Part shown: piece after piece, positions 45,681 through 57,575 of the stretch
Layout: every line of letters begins with the position of its first letter
Numbering within the stretch: the first letter of the stretch is position 1
Origin: Talpa occidentalis
Lineage: Eukaryota > Chordata > Mammalia > Eulipotyphla > Talpidae
Assembly: GCF_014898055.3 (NCBI RefSeq)
Contig: NW_023602073.1
Location: forward strand, 23,359,784 to 23,423,783
Direction of reading: 5' to 3'
DNA: 64,000 nucleotides
The notes under the pieces: generated by a model
The model's database searches: none
Told to the model about the DNA's origin: nothing
What the model saw: only the letters and a program-made list of their open reading frames with translations
Translations under genes and position numbers: made by a program

Positions 45681-46107
45681 CTGCAACACACCCAAGCCGG
45701 CCTGGAAACTCGCAAGTAGTAGGGGGAGGGAGGGAGGTCCTGGAAGAAAATGAAGCAATCTGATCTCAGGCCTCCAGTTGCCACGCCGGCCTTAGTCCCC
45801 TGCCCAACCGCCTGTCGAACCCCAAGGTGTGGAGGACTGCACCTGAGCTTGGTGCACAGTGCAGTGGGCATATGGAGCTGTGCCCGGGGGACCACCACAT
45901 CTCCATCCAGCCAAGGCAATCCTGGCTGGGGCTGCTGGCAATCTCAGCAGCTCACCCCACCTCCATGCAGCGCCCCTGTTTGCCGATCCTACCTGCTGCT
46001 GTGCTGGTTTGGATACTGAGGAAGTGCAAAATCTGCTGAATATCCTCTTGCAGAACATAGTTATGGAAAGGAGTGCCCAGGCAGCTGGGCAGCCCTTCCC
46101 TAGGGGC
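45681..46107. other. Upstream intron 1 region of copy C
   Basis: Polypyrimidine-rich before the exon 2 acceptor. No exon 1 can be recognised. Confidence 0.4.
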
Positions 46108-46372
46108 ATTTTTAAAATTAATTTATTTATGCATTCAAGAATTGGGCTGCAGTCCAGAGATGTGGGGGGTGAAAGGATTCATCTGAGACAGAGTGGGGAG
46201 CAGAACAGGCAGATTGATTGAAATACACAGCTGAGGGGAGCAGCAGGTGAGGCAAGAGAGGTCTGCTGTGCCAAGGGGGTACCTCCCTGGCTGGGATTGA
46301 CTGATGCTGCAGTGGTTGGCGATAGCTTCACAGTGCTAAGACTTTATACCCCTTGTGCCACCAGGGAGACCC
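46108..46372 (-). mobile_element. tRNA-derived SINE
   Basis: Minus-oriented. A deleted remnant (ttatgcatacaag joined to actggtgctgcagtgg) lies at about 3970-4030 in copy A. Confidence 0.85.
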
Positions 46373-46740
46373 CACCCCCAAAGAATTTCTATGAGTCTGG
46401 ACTGCCTGAGTTAGTGATGACTAGCGGAGCCCAACACCAGCTCCACAGTGCCCGCCACAGGGAATCAGCTCCTTTCTGGGTTCTAGGTAAAGTAGGATCT
46501 CTGAAAAGGACCTGATGGACTATTTCTTACTAAGGGGTGAATGACTGAGATGACATGTGTCACCTCTTAAAAGGCAAGCTAGCCAGACCTATATAGGGAA
46601 TCCACACTCTATATATACTCCAAACTCTCTCTCCCTGAAGTAAATTTAGCACCTCTTTCAAAGTGGAAAGAAGGGCTCGCCAGAAAAATAGGCAGAATCA
46701 GATCCCAACAGCACTCTTGATGGTATTTGGTGAAGATGGC

Positions 46741-47150
46741 TGTCGGGTCTGGACTAGACACAGTGCAGGTTTTCTGATCCAGCAGACCGGGTAAAGGAGG
46801 ATCAGAGTCCTCCGTGGTTTTGCAGGTTTTTATTGGGATTTACCAGATACACGGCAGGCAGGGGTGCTGGGGGGCCGCTAGGCTGGCAGTCCTCCCAGCC
46901 CCCAGCAAGTCTTCACTCTATCTGGGATCTCCGGCTTCTCTCGGCTTTTGCTTCTCTCTCAGCTTCTGCTGGCGTCCCCGTGACGCCGCCCTTAAAAGCC
47001 CAGTCTTAGCCCAGGTGAATCCCATCTACCTCTGCCCACACCCTACTCCAGGTGCCCGCCATCAGGCATGCATTCAGGACCGCAGGGTTCCGTCATCTAT
47101 CCTAATGGCAGAAGGGCAGAAAAGCCTGATACCTTTTACCTTACCCTACA
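46741..47150 (-). mobile_element. Solo LTR, sibling of 7391-7869
   Basis: It begins TGTCGGG, ends CCCTACA, and is flanked by atggc (46736-46740) and atgcc (47151-47155), a 5-bp duplication with one mismatch. The empty site is seen in unit B near 28315 (gaagatgtccttgatacc). It has one CTG where the sibling has 22 repeat units. Confidence 0.87.
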
Positions 47151-47644
47151 ATGCCCTTGATACATTTCATGTACCAAAGGGAGTTCAGAACCCACCCTTC
47201 CCTCACAAGGCTGGGTGGACTCACCGAACATCTTGATGATTCACTCCTGTGTGAATTATTTCTTGACCATGGTCCTATCTCTAGACTTACCCAATTTTTA
47301 TCCACTGTGTGTTAAAATAGTGTCTAATGTTGAATATTAAAGTAACTACTGGAAAGGATGTTGGCTTGGGTCTTCCCTTGAATTGCATGGGTTTGTATTT
47401 CACCAACTGTATAGCACTTGAGGTGTGAAGTAATTCAAAACTTCCTCCCTGTGCTTGCAAGTTTCAGGGTGAAAAGGGAAAGAGAAGGCCCTTTATAATG
47501 CAAAAGGGCAATGAAAACCAAGTAATGAGTTGTAAACATGCTCTCCCCAGTTAAAAAAATAAAATGAATGGTTTAATGACTGAGACTATAGCTGCCTGTG
47601 AGTTTGTGGGAAGAAAGAACCAACATGTATGGGAAGCCTGTCAT

Positions 47645-48709
47645 GGGCGCCCACCTACCGGCTGATTGGACTGTTCTCAATCCATTGGCTGATTGGGCCA
47701 TTTGCCAATCAGCCCACGGCCGGCCCCTGACCCACCACCCTGCACCCTCCATGTTGAAGGTTATGTTGAAGTCCCTGGAGAAAATTTGTTCCTTCTCCAG
47801 CATGTCTCACAGCACTAGAGACCCACGTACGGGCTCCCTAAGAGGCTAAAATGAGAAGATCAGGAGGAAGAGCTGCCTGCAGTGTTGAAAGTGGAACGGC
47901 ATGAACCAAAGACACAGTGCTCTGCATTTTAAAAGATTTATTAATTTATGCATGCAAGAGCTGGGGTGCAGGCCAGAGGTGTGGGGCAAGAGGATTCACC
48001 AGAGACAGAGTGGGGAACAGAACAGGCAGAGGGACAGAAAGCACTGCTGAGGGGAGCAGTGGGCAAGACAGGAGAGGTCGCTGTGCCATGTAGGTAGCTC
48101 CCTGGCTAGGGATGAAGTTGTGCTGCAATGACTGTGGACAATTCATAGGTTTGTATTAACCTGTTGTGCCAACATGGAGGCCCTATTCGATATTTTTATT
48201 TTGCCCTGACATGAGTGTTTGTGCTCCCGTGAGTTAGGAATCTGGGTCCGAGTCCATTCTACTTTGGAGGACAGCTTTGCTCTTTTCAGTGTTGGTGACA
48301 GCGGGCCCCGCTATAGAGCTGGGAGGCACAGACGGCTCTCCTGCCCCTGGCTAGCAGAGGGAGCTACTGGAAAGGCAGTGACATTTTCTGTCCAGCCCCA
48401 GAAGCTGTGTGTGGCAATGCAAGCAGCAGCAGGTGGGGGCATTTCACTGCCTGCCACCAGTGACGGCACTGGTGCTGAGGCTGCAGGCAGAGGCCAGCAG
48501 TGTGGCAGGTGGCCCTGGCTCAGGGCTGCAGGGAGGAGCATGGGGCCCCACAGGGCCAGCCCCAGCGCTGAGGCTCCTCCAGCTGCAGGCAGTAGAGAGG
48601 TCCATGGAGGGTGCTGGGTGGTGGGTCAGGTACCGGCCATGGGCTGATTGGCAAATGGCCCAATCAGCCAATGGATTGAGTCCAATCAGCCGGTAGGTGG
48701 CGCCCAGAC
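47645..48709. repeat. Inverted pair of a CCAAT-rich element
   Basis: Arms 47645-47752 and 48602-48709 are reverse complements at roughly 90% by eye. Each arm has four CCAAT/ATTGG pentamers in about 60 bases. Unit B lacks the first arm at the homologous place (near 28835), so it is an insertion. About 850 bases, including a SINE, lie between the arms. Confidence 0.85.
47928..48184 (-). mobile_element. tRNA-derived SINE
   Basis: Paralogue of 34672-34935, without the L1 next to it. Confidence 0.85.
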
Positions 48710-49753
48710 AGGCGATAAGGGGGGGCAGTTCCAGCTTAGGATGGACACTCTGGGCCTGATGCTCTTCCTGGCCTTGCAGGAAAGAAGACTGTTGTGTTCC
48801 CGACCTCCAAAGGGGAAAGATAGACAGCAGCTGACCTCCGAGAAAGAAGAGAAGTCAAAAAGCTTCGTAAAGAAACCAAAGAGCTTCTCAGAGGCCGGGG
48901 GTGGGACGCCGGGGGCGGGAGTCTGGAGGCCACTGCCCTCTGGCCTGCAGCTGGCCCAGGCCTGTGTCTCAGTGAGCTGCTTGGTGTTGGTGAGCCCACG
49001 ACTCACAAACAGCTGTAGCGCTGGTGACGGGTGGTGACCGACACTCCGTCCGGGCCACCTCTGGGAGCTGGTAACTCCTCCTGCCCGTCTGGGACCACCT
49101 CTGGGTGCGGCTGCTGCATTGCTGTCTGGTCCAGCGTCGGGTATGTGGAGAGAGGCGCTGCCCACACACCGCCAGCTGGAGGCATCCCTGGGGCCCATCT
49201 TGGGACTGGACAGAGGACTCCTTTCTCCACGAATCCCTTTCGGTAAGGAGGACCCCTTCTGTGAGGGCTGCATGTGGGGCCCGGCCCTCGCGTGTCAATA
49301 TGGCCGCTGCTTTGTGACTTGACCTGGTTTCCACACCCTCCGTGTTGACGGGGAGGCCACACAGTCTGGCGTGAAGGGAAGGGGTGGGGGGCAGGTTCTG
49401 CCAGGCCAGGACCCCTATTCATGGTCTGGTTCCTCACTAGGCTGGTGGCTTCAGCAGACCCAGCATGGAGCAGGATGAGGGGACGCCAGTGCGAGTTGAG
49501 TGGTTCCCTGCTGTGTCAGCTGCACAGTGCTGAAGGAGAAATGGTCGTCGTGGGGCAGGTAGCACAATGCAGGTGATGCTGAAAAAGCAAGAACCTGGTC
49601 TTTTTAGTGACAGAATAATCCTACAGCTTCAGTTACGTGGGGCGGGAGGACAGGAGGAAGGGTGGGTCAAAAGGGAAAATGTGCTTATGCCATCTAGGGC
49701 TTCAGGGGGAGGTGAGTCTGCTGAGCAGGTGTGTAATCAAAACCATCCCCCAG
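48710..49753. other. Region without a paralogue or recognised gene
   Basis: Not duplicated elsewhere in the window. It has long overlapping open frames on both strands (48648-49037 plus; 48686-49273 minus) in GC-rich DNA. I recognise no protein family in any frame. A short segment near 49050-49110 repeats ctgggaccacctctggg-type sequence. Confidence 0.4.
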
Positions 49754-50016
49754 GGCCTCCCTGGTGGTGCAAGGGGTTAAGCATCAGGACTATGAAGCTA
49801 TCTGCAGCCGTTGCAGCACGAGTTCAATCCCCAGCCAGGGAGCTACCCACATGGCGCAGCAGACCTCTCCTGTCTCACACACTGCTCCATCACCAGTGTG
49901 TTTGAGTCAACCTGCCTTTTCTGCTCCTCACTGTCTCTGGCCTCTGCCAGCACCTCCAGCCTGTACCCCAGCTCTTGTATATGCATAAGTGAATAATAAA
50001 ATAATAATAAAAAACA
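49754..50016 (+). mobile_element. tRNA-derived SINE
   Basis: Plus-oriented. It precedes the duplicated segment 50010-51130, as 17876-18153 precedes 18155-19380. Confidence 0.85.
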
Positions 50017-51794
50017 GACCCTCACTCATGGTTCCAATCATATAAACAAGGTGTTGCACTGATCAGCCTCTGGGATGCAAAGTCATACCTCAGTCAATGG
50101 CCCCCGGCATCCCTGTCATACCTCTGATGTGTACCCATTGTCCCAGGGCCATCAAGGGGGCTGCTCTTGTTTAATTTGAAAGGAGCCTGGTAAGGTCTGG
50201 CATTTTACATTCTGCTAGGTCATATAATGATGAACCGGGCTGTTATGGCCTTGTATTGGAGGACAGACCACATGCAACCAGAATGGCAGCCAAGCAAGCC
50301 GTTCAAATAGCAGGCCCAGAAATCTCCCCACTGAGGGGTGCCAAGCAACCACCCTGAAGGGCCCTCATTGCCCACTGCACTGGATGACACCCCCACACCC
50401 TAGGTGTGATGTGCTTGGTGCTCCCAGCACATGCAGTGAGCCATGGAAGTCAGGACAATGCTGAGTCCCCCAAATGCCATCCTTCTTAGCATTGGGTATC
50501 CCCATGAGTCCCCCCTCTGGCAGGGGGGCCAGTGTAATCAACTGTGAAAGCTCCTCATTCCCGGGGTGATTATCCTGGCTACTGCTTGCTCAGGACAACC
50601 AGGACATGCTGATACCACGTTACCCAAGTCAGTGTGTCTCAAGGGCGACCTGGCACCGTGGGGACCCGCCATCCCACCTGGGGGCAGCAGAGGGCACCCT
50701 TCTGTGCCCTGACCTGCTGTAGCTCTCAGGGGCTCACAGCCAGGGCTCCCCCCTGACTAGGACACCCTCTTCCAGGAGAGGACAGGAGCCAAGGATGGCA
50801 GGGACCAGCTCAGAGTCTTACAGGTGAAGCCCTTGTCCCCACCATAACGTATCCATGACCGTCCACCCCTCTGTGTCCACATCTAAGACTAAAGAGCCAA
50901 ATCCTAGTACAAAGGGCTGACCAGCCAGGCCTCCATGGGGCAATGGCCACTGTTGAGGGCTCCTTCCTGTTTCAGCCACATGGTGGCACTGGCGGGCTGG
51001 GGATGGACTGTGAAGACCTTCCCCTCCCCATCTCTAGGGGCCACCCCAGGAATAGCGGGGAGTGTTAGGAAGATGTCCACTCTGGCAGGGCTCAGTAGTC
51101 CCTGATTTCTAGAGGCTGGGGGCAGGGTGTTCATCTGAGGGAACAGGCCTGATTCTTAGTGTCACCATCCACCCAGCAGAGACTGTCCATGAATCATTAC
51201 TTGTGCTGAGAGCACCAAGCCCATGTTCCTGGGGTGCAGGGAGGGCATCATCCCCTGGCGTGGGTTCACTCCTTAACCCCCAGGGATTTTCTCCCCATGC
51301 AGAGGCTCCACCTGGGGGCTCTGAAGTAGGCCAGGGGCTTTTCTCTATGGGTCGTCCCGGGTCTCCCAGAGACCCTCCCAGAGCCTGGAACAAAATCCCT
51401 GGGAAGAGGTGGTCTCCCCAAGGGGTGTCTCTGCCTGACCCCTAGCCTCCACAGTCACAGACACCCCAACTCAGAGGCTGGCCCAGCTGGGAGTGCCCAG
51501 AGCTGCCATCGCTTCACTCCTAGATTTGCCTTCTCACAGGAGGCTGGTCCTGACCCCTGAGCCCACGGGAGGCCCTTCCTCAGGGCGGATTGTACAGGGA
51601 GATGCTGTACTAGGTGGGCAGTGGGAGTGCCCAGCCCCCAAATCCCTACAAAAGCTCTCACTCTTTCAGTTTCTTAGGTCTCTCCTCACCCCTGCCCTCT
51701 CCTGTACCCCTGTTCTCCCTGACCCTCTCCCTCACCCCTCCTCTCCGTGAACTCCTGGTACTGTCCTGACCTAGAGTGAGTGACTTCTTTTCTT
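50017..51794. repeat. Low-copy duplicated segment
   Basis: 50010-51130 pairs with 18155-19380, and 50748-51794 pairs with 6577-7370. No gene is seen. Confidence 0.75.
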
Positions 51795-52043
51795 TTTTTT
51801 TTTTAAAAAGATTATTTATGTATACAAGAACTGGGGTGTATTCCAGAGGTGTGTGGGTGACAGGATTCACCAGAGACAGAGTGGGGAACAGAACAGGCAG
51901 ACTGACTGAAGTACACTGCTGAGGGGAGCAGCGGGCGAGACAGGAGAGGTCTGCTGTGCCATGTGGGTAGCTCCCTGGCTGGGGTGCGGCTGCAGATAGC
52001 TCCATAGTGCTGGGTCTTAACCCCTTGACCCACCAGGCATGCC
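51795..52043 (-). mobile_element. tRNA-derived SINE
   Basis: Uninterrupted orthologue of the SINE at 7370-8092. Confidence 0.88.
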
Positions 52044-52049
52044 CTGCAT

Positions 52050-53245
52050 TGCTAATATGTGGTGTAACAAATCCCAAGCAGCAAAGACCTGTCCTGGCTG
52101 GGGGAAGTATCCGATACGCTGTGGAGTTCCATGGGAAATCAGGCCGCTGTGCGGGGACGCGTGGCATGATGATCTATATTTGCCAGAACGCTAGGTTCCT
52201 GAGCTGGTGGGTTCCATGTCCAGCGGGGTTTACAAGACGTGTGTCATTTGTATCGGCTGGCAACCGGGGCCATTGTCCTTAGAGGGTTTGTGCAGTTATG
52301 ATTTTTTTGTGATTTATTTGGCGAAGTGTTTTCTAAAACTGAGTCAAAGAAGATTGTGTTATTAGTGGATGAAGAGAACTTAAGATGCTTGCGTGTTCCC
52401 TGGGCTCCCACTATTAAGGTTTGCGGCACCCGACAGGGCGTCCAGAACAGAAAAGTTTTAGCTTCCGGGTTAGGACTGAGGAGAGTTAGGTTCTGAGGTC
52501 TGTTTATACCGACTAATTTCTTTGGTCCAGAAGATACAGAGCATTCCGGTAGCTTGTACCCACGAGTGGGGGGTAGTCTGTAGATGAGTTTACCCAGAGT
52601 ATATGTTCACAGAGAGATGGGTGAAGACCTCCCCCTGGGGTGCCCCCTGTCGCGTGGGACAGGACACAGTTAGGGTAGGTGGCATCAGGAGTGAGTGTAA
52701 CTTTAGTGAAGACAGGTTTTTCCACCGGGGCAGGATCTATGCCCAGGGAGGCAGGAAAAAGAGAGTGGAGGGCTTGAAGCACCTTAGTCACAGACTCATA
52801 TCCCTTTGAGCTGTGCAGTGGTTGGCTCCTTAGGCGAAGGCCCACCAACCACTTTGGGAGTGGTTGCCCAAAGCTTGGCAGGGGCTGGAGTTGCCCACTG
52901 CTCTGTGGAGGCCTGGCTGGTCAGCCCTTTGCACTGGGACTTGGCTCTTAGTCTTGGGTGTGGACCCTGAGGGGTGGACGGTCACGGATCAGCCCTGGTG
53001 TGGACAATGGCTTCACCTGCAGACTCTGAGCTGGTCCCTGCTATGCTTGGTTCCTGTCCTCTCCTGGGAGCAGGTGTCCCAAGAGATGTTCTGCGCATCC
53101 AGCAGTTGGTTTTATTAGGATATTGTTGTGTTGTTCCGGCTAGAGTGTGTCCTGACTGTGGAGTCTCCCGGCCAGACAGGGCAATGTGGTTAAGAAGTCC
53201 CTGAATTATCAGGAGAAACCCCATTAGGTTATCCATACGCGTAGA
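52050..53245 (-). pseudogene. Endogenous gammaretrovirus-like env surface-unit relic (copy 2)
   Basis: Nearly identical to copy 1 (8100-9060), with the same open pieces (52244-52429, 52513-52848) and N-glycosylation-site richness. It is interrupted at about 52880-53090 by an inverted copy of 50763-50950. The leader-like frame at 53090-53236 starts with a hydrophobic stretch. It is not translatable as one protein. Confidence 0.5.
52890..53085. repeat. Inverted copy of 50763-50950 within env
   Basis: Reverse complement of the nearby low-copy segment (core: tggaggcctggctggtcagc against its complement at about 50920). Copy 1 lacks it at the homologous position (about 8880). Confidence 0.85.
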
Positions 53246-53449
53246 GAAGGAAAGAATAGGAAGAAATTAAGGAAGATATAGTAAGTGTGGCGATCCCTCG
53301 CTCGTTTTTGATAGGTCGCTGTCAGGGCTGTGGGCTCCAGTCCCCATTTTTTATCTTCTGAAGCAGTGTTTTCGGGTCCTGGATTGCTTCACAGGAATAT
53401 TGTTGTGATTCAGACGATGCATGTGGAGGAATCTGAGAGACCATTTTAT

Positions 53450-53723
53450 TTTATTTTTTTAAAGATTTATTTCCTTATGCATACAAGAACTGGGCTACAG
53501 GCCAGAGGTGCAGGGGTGAGAGGATTCACCACAGAGTGGGGAGCTGAGCAGGCAGACCTACTGAAATACACTGTTGAGGGGAGCAGCAGGGAAACAGGAG
53601 AGGTCTGCTGCGCCATGTGGGTAGCTCCTTGGTCAGCCGGGAATTGAACTCGTGCTGCAGAGGCTGCGGACAGCTTCATAGTGCTGTGCTTAACCCCTTC
53701 TGCCACCAGGGAGGCCCTGTGAA
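53450..53723 (-). mobile_element. tRNA-derived SINE
   Basis: Complete, with agaccatttta at 53439-53449 and 53724-53734. It lies between env and integrase relics. Confidence 0.9.
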
Positions 53724-53817
53724 AGACCATTTTAATTCAAGATAGATGAGTCCAGCTGGGAAGTCCAGCGAGCTTTATATCTGTGGGAGGACTAAAGATG
53801 ACTCTAAATGGTCCCGT

Positions 53818-54627
53818 CTACTTCAGGCTTAACAGTTCCCCCCTATCATCCTTCCATGTTGTAAGGAGGACCCAGTCACCCAGATTTGCAATTATCAGAA
53901 GACTGGAGTCTTCTAAGTCAGGCTGAGGGAGACTATTTCCATACTCGAACATCGACCTGTGGACCAGTCCTACGTTAATGGAGTGAGTTAAAAGAGAGTT
54001 GTATTGAGGTTCACACACCCAATCAGAGGTTAAGAAAGGCCTCCCATGTCATTTCAAAAGGGCTGAGCTGTAGACCCTTTTGGGAAGCTATGCATGTCTT
54101 CAGAAGGCTGCAGGGTGCTGTTAACTAGTTTTCCTTTGTTTCTTGACAAAGTTTAGCTAAATTTCTTTTTATAGTGTGATTTGCCTTTTTAACTTTTCCA
54201 GAAGATTGAGGGTGCCAGGCTGAGTGTAGATGGTACTCTATGTTTAAAGCCTTGGCCACTTGTTGAGTAATTGGAGCAGTACATGATGGCCCGTTGTCAC
54301 TCTGGAGAGAACGAGGAAGCCCAAATAGGGGAATTATTTCCCTCAATAGGGCCTTTGTGACCTCAGAGGCTCTCTCTGACCTGGCAGGGAAGGCTTCGAT
54401 CCATCTGGTGAAGGTGTCTATGAATCCTAGGAGGTACTTACAGCCCCAGCAGGGAGGCATCTGAGTAAAGTCTAATTGCCAGTCTTCTGGATATGTTTCC
54501 CTTCTCTGCACTGGTTGTAGCAAATGGGGTGCGTGCTGCGACCCTTCAAGTTTATTTCTGGCACATAATTCACACGCCCTGGTGGCTTCCTTTACTGCCT
54601 TCTGGAGCCCTGTTCCTGTGGACTTAG
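53818..54627 (-). pseudogene. Gammaretrovirus-like integrase relic
   Basis: In minus order it contains the CxxC of the N-terminal zinc domain (CELCARN, about 54560), the catalytic core (54125-54523) with the first Asp (LDFTQM) and second Asp (QSDNGPS), and a C-terminal domain piece (53818-54018, GDWVLLTTWK). The third catalytic residue after SGKV is Lys, not Glu, so the active site is dead. A frame change separates core and C-terminal domain. A SINE truncates the N-terminus at 54627. Confidence 0.85.
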
Positions 54628-54897
54628 ACTTTTTTAAAGATTTATTTATTTATGCATACAAGAACTGGGGTACAGGCCAGAGGTGTGGGGGGTGAGAGGA
54701 TTCACCAGAGACAGAGTGGGGAACAGAACAGGCACACGGACTGAAAACAATGCTGAGGGGAGCAGTGAGCAAGACAAGAGAGGTCTGCTGCACCATGTGG
54801 GTATCTCCCTGGCTGGCTGGGGATCAAACATGCACTGCAGAGGTTACGGACAGCTTCACAATGCTGCACTCAACCCCTTATGCCACCAGAGGGGCCC
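54628..54897 (-). mobile_element. tRNA-derived SINE
   Basis: It sits exactly between integrase and matrix relics, so it marks the junction of the gag-pol deletion in copy 2. Confidence 0.88.
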
Positions 54898-54904
54898 TCA
54901 AATT

Positions 54905-55072
54905 TGAGTCTTGCTGTAAGGCCATAATGGCCAAAACATACAGGATCTCACTCCATTTATCATATTTCCTACAAAATGAATCTAATTGTTGAAGGGTGGT
55001 ATAGTTTAAGATTCCATTAATGGCCACGCTTCTTGGCCTTGTAGCTTGTAAAGAGGACAGGCTAAATGACAA
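54905..55072 (-). pseudogene. gag matrix relic (copy 2)
   Basis: A short frame with LQQLDSFCRKYDKW, resembling the matrix C-terminus of gammaretroviral gag. It is better preserved than in copy 1. Capsid, nucleocapsid, protease and reverse transcriptase are absent after it. Confidence 0.6.
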
Positions 55073-55960
55073 TAGTGGATTAAATTCCCTTTTTTTTAAT
55101 CATCGAGACCTAGTAATTTCTTCTACTTCTTCAAGAGACAAGCCAGAGGAGAGTCCACGGGAATGGTGGGAGCAGACCCCAGCACGTATGAGTGCCTGAA
55201 AGAGTTGAACCTGTCCTGGACAGATTACAGTTGGGGCAGCCACAGGCGTACCCCCACAGGATGGAGAGCAGCCACAGGCATGCTCCTCAGGGGAGTAGTC
55301 CTATTTTTATGGGTGTCCCCACTTCCAGGAGGAACTCCCCAGGCCTGAGCATCCCCAGGCCTCGACTTAGCATCTGTCCCTGCCATTCTCTCTCCTCTGG
55401 GTGGAAGGAAGGCTGTCTCAGAATTCCTATTTAAGAAGGATAGCTTGCATTTGGCCCACTTATGGCTGATCTTACTACCATTTATTATCCAAGGAGAGGA
55501 AATCTTGTCCCCATAGCAAGGGAAGGAGGCTCTCAAAGTACCGGTGACATAGGAAGGCACCTAAAAGATAAGGATTCAGAGAGGGGCAGCTCCCTGAGGG
55601 GGAGCTCTACCTGAGCAAGAAAAAGGCTGGCTGGGTTACTGGCTATTTATGGTTTGTAGACTTGATGAAAATGAAGCAGTGGAAGGTTGTGCTTTGAGGT
55701 TAGGAAAGTGCAGTAGTAGATGAGAGGTTGTAAAAATCAGGTCCAGGTCTCGTTTCTACAATCCTAAGAGGTGGAGAGCCGCAGGGTGGGACATGTGGGT
55801 GCTTATTACGAGTTCCTGCATTGCTGCACCCTTTGTCTTGAGGTTGGTGGGACTCGAGCTAACCCGGGGTGCACATCAACTTATCCTTTCATGGGAGTCT
55901 TCTAGACAGTGGCAGCTGGCCCTAGAGTCTTCTTACATGGCTGAACTATGCCCACTATTT
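55073..55960 (-). pseudogene. Proviral leader/gag 5' region (copy 2)
   Basis: Matches 11180-12015 closely. An L1 3' end interrupts it at about 55960, so the LTR and primer site are not seen. Confidence 0.5.
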
Positions 55961-57575
55961 TTTTTTTAGTTTTTTTTTTATTTTTTTACATCATTGTTCA
56001 TTTTTAAGCAATATTTGCTACCCCCCACCCCCTCAGGTGTGGTACCCATAGAGTTTCCTGCCCCAATGCACCCATGCACCATCACCTCAGTCCTCTGTGC
56101 CTCTCCCTCCCTCCCTCTGATCCCTCTCCCTCCTCCTTCCCTGCAGGATGTCTCTGATTTATAATTGTTCTTTTTTACTTTGTTGTGTATTTCTTTGGTG
56201 TTCTGTTTCTTCTTTATCTAGCTTTTGGGTGATTATAGAGTTGTAGGAATTTGTCCCTCTCTTCTAGATTGTTGAACTTGTTTGCATATGCCTGTTCATA
56301 GTAGTTTCTGATTATTCTTTTGATTTCTGCTGTGTCTGCTGTTATTTCTCCTCTTTCATTTGTGATCCTATATTTATTGGTGCTTTCTCCCATTTTTCCT
56401 TTAAGAGCCTGGCCTGGGGTTTGTCTATTTTATTTATTTTTTTGAAGAACCAACTTTTAGTTTCATTGATCTTTTGGATTGTTTTTTTTAGTTTCTATTT
56501 CATTTATTTCTGCTTTGATTATTATTTCCTTTCTTCTACTGGTTTTAGGGGTTTTTGTTCTTGTTCTTGTTCTAGTTCTTTGAGATGTGAGATTAGGTTG
56601 TTTCTTTGAGTTCTTTCTTGTTTCTTGATGTGAGCCTGTATTGCTATATATTTTTATCTATTACTGCTTTTGCTGCATCCCATACATTGTGAAGAGTGGT
56701 ATCCTCCTTGTCGTTCAACTCAAAGTATTTTTTAATTTCTTCTTTGATCTGCTTGTTAGTCCAGTGGTCTTCCAGTAGTGTGGGTTTCAATCTCCATGAG
56801 GTGGGAGCATTCCCTGCCTTCTTTTTATGGTTTATTTCTAGTTTGATGCCTTCATGGTCAGAGAAGATGGTTGGTATGATTTCAATCTTAGTGTATCTAT
56901 TGAGGTTTGTCTTGTGTCCCAGTATGTGATCGATCCTGGAGAATGATCCATGTTTGCTTGAGAAAAATGTGTACTCAGATTTTTTTTGGATTTAGTGTTC
57001 TATAGATGTCTGTTAAGCCCATGAGGTCTAGATCCTTATTTAGAGCTTTAATGTCCTTACTTATTTTTTGCCTCATTGATCTATCCGTTGTTGATAGTGG
57101 TGTGTTGAAGTCTCCTACTACATATGTATTTTCTCTGATGTCTCTTTTCAGAGATGATAATAGCCCATGAGTTCTATGTCTTTATTTAGGACTCTAATGT
57201 CTTTGTTTATTTTTTGTCTTGTTGATCTGTGCATTGGTGAGAGTGGAGTGTTGAATTCTCCCACTATATATGAATTTTCTTTAATGTCCCTTTTCAGAGT
57301 TCATAATAACTGTCTAATGTATTTTGGTGCCCCTTTATTTGGTGAGTATATGTTGATGAGTGTAAGAACTTCCTGATGTATTGTCCCCTAGATCGTAATG
57401 TAGTGTCCATCTATGTATCTTTTTGCTTTTTTTAATTTGTAGTCCATTTCATCTGATATAAGTATAGCTGGTCCTGCCTTCTTTTTTGGTCCATTTGCTT
57501 GTAGGATTGTTTTCCAATCTTTTACTTTTAGTCTGTGTTTATCTTTTGTGGTTAAATGTGTTTCCTGGAGACAGC
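55961..57575 (-). mobile_element. Second LINE-1, 3' UTR and broken ORF2
   Basis: A T-rich end at 55960, a C-rich 3' UTR (56020-56150), then ORF2 pieces antisense to plus. Its body resumes at a middle ORF2 position right after the 3' UTR (about 56200), so the RT/C-terminal part is deleted. About 140 bases are tandemly repeated (57020-57160 and 57165-57300). Confidence 0.85.

Larger units (their letters stand above)
37430..47930. repeat. Segmental duplication unit C (SERPINB1 copy C)
   Basis: Longest of the three units. It holds the L1 tail (37900-38965), exon 7, 6, 5, 4 and 2 remnants and about 2 kb upstream. Exon 3 is missing from its expected place between 43052 and 45506. Confidence 0.8.

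Noticed and set aside
48686..49273. 195-codon minus-strand open frame
   Set aside because: GC-rich sequence with overlapping frames on both strands and no recognised domain, so kept only as an unassigned region.
54125..54523. Functional retroviral integrase
   Set aside because: The third catalytic acid is Lys, the frame breaks before the C-terminal domain and the N-terminus is cut by a SINE.
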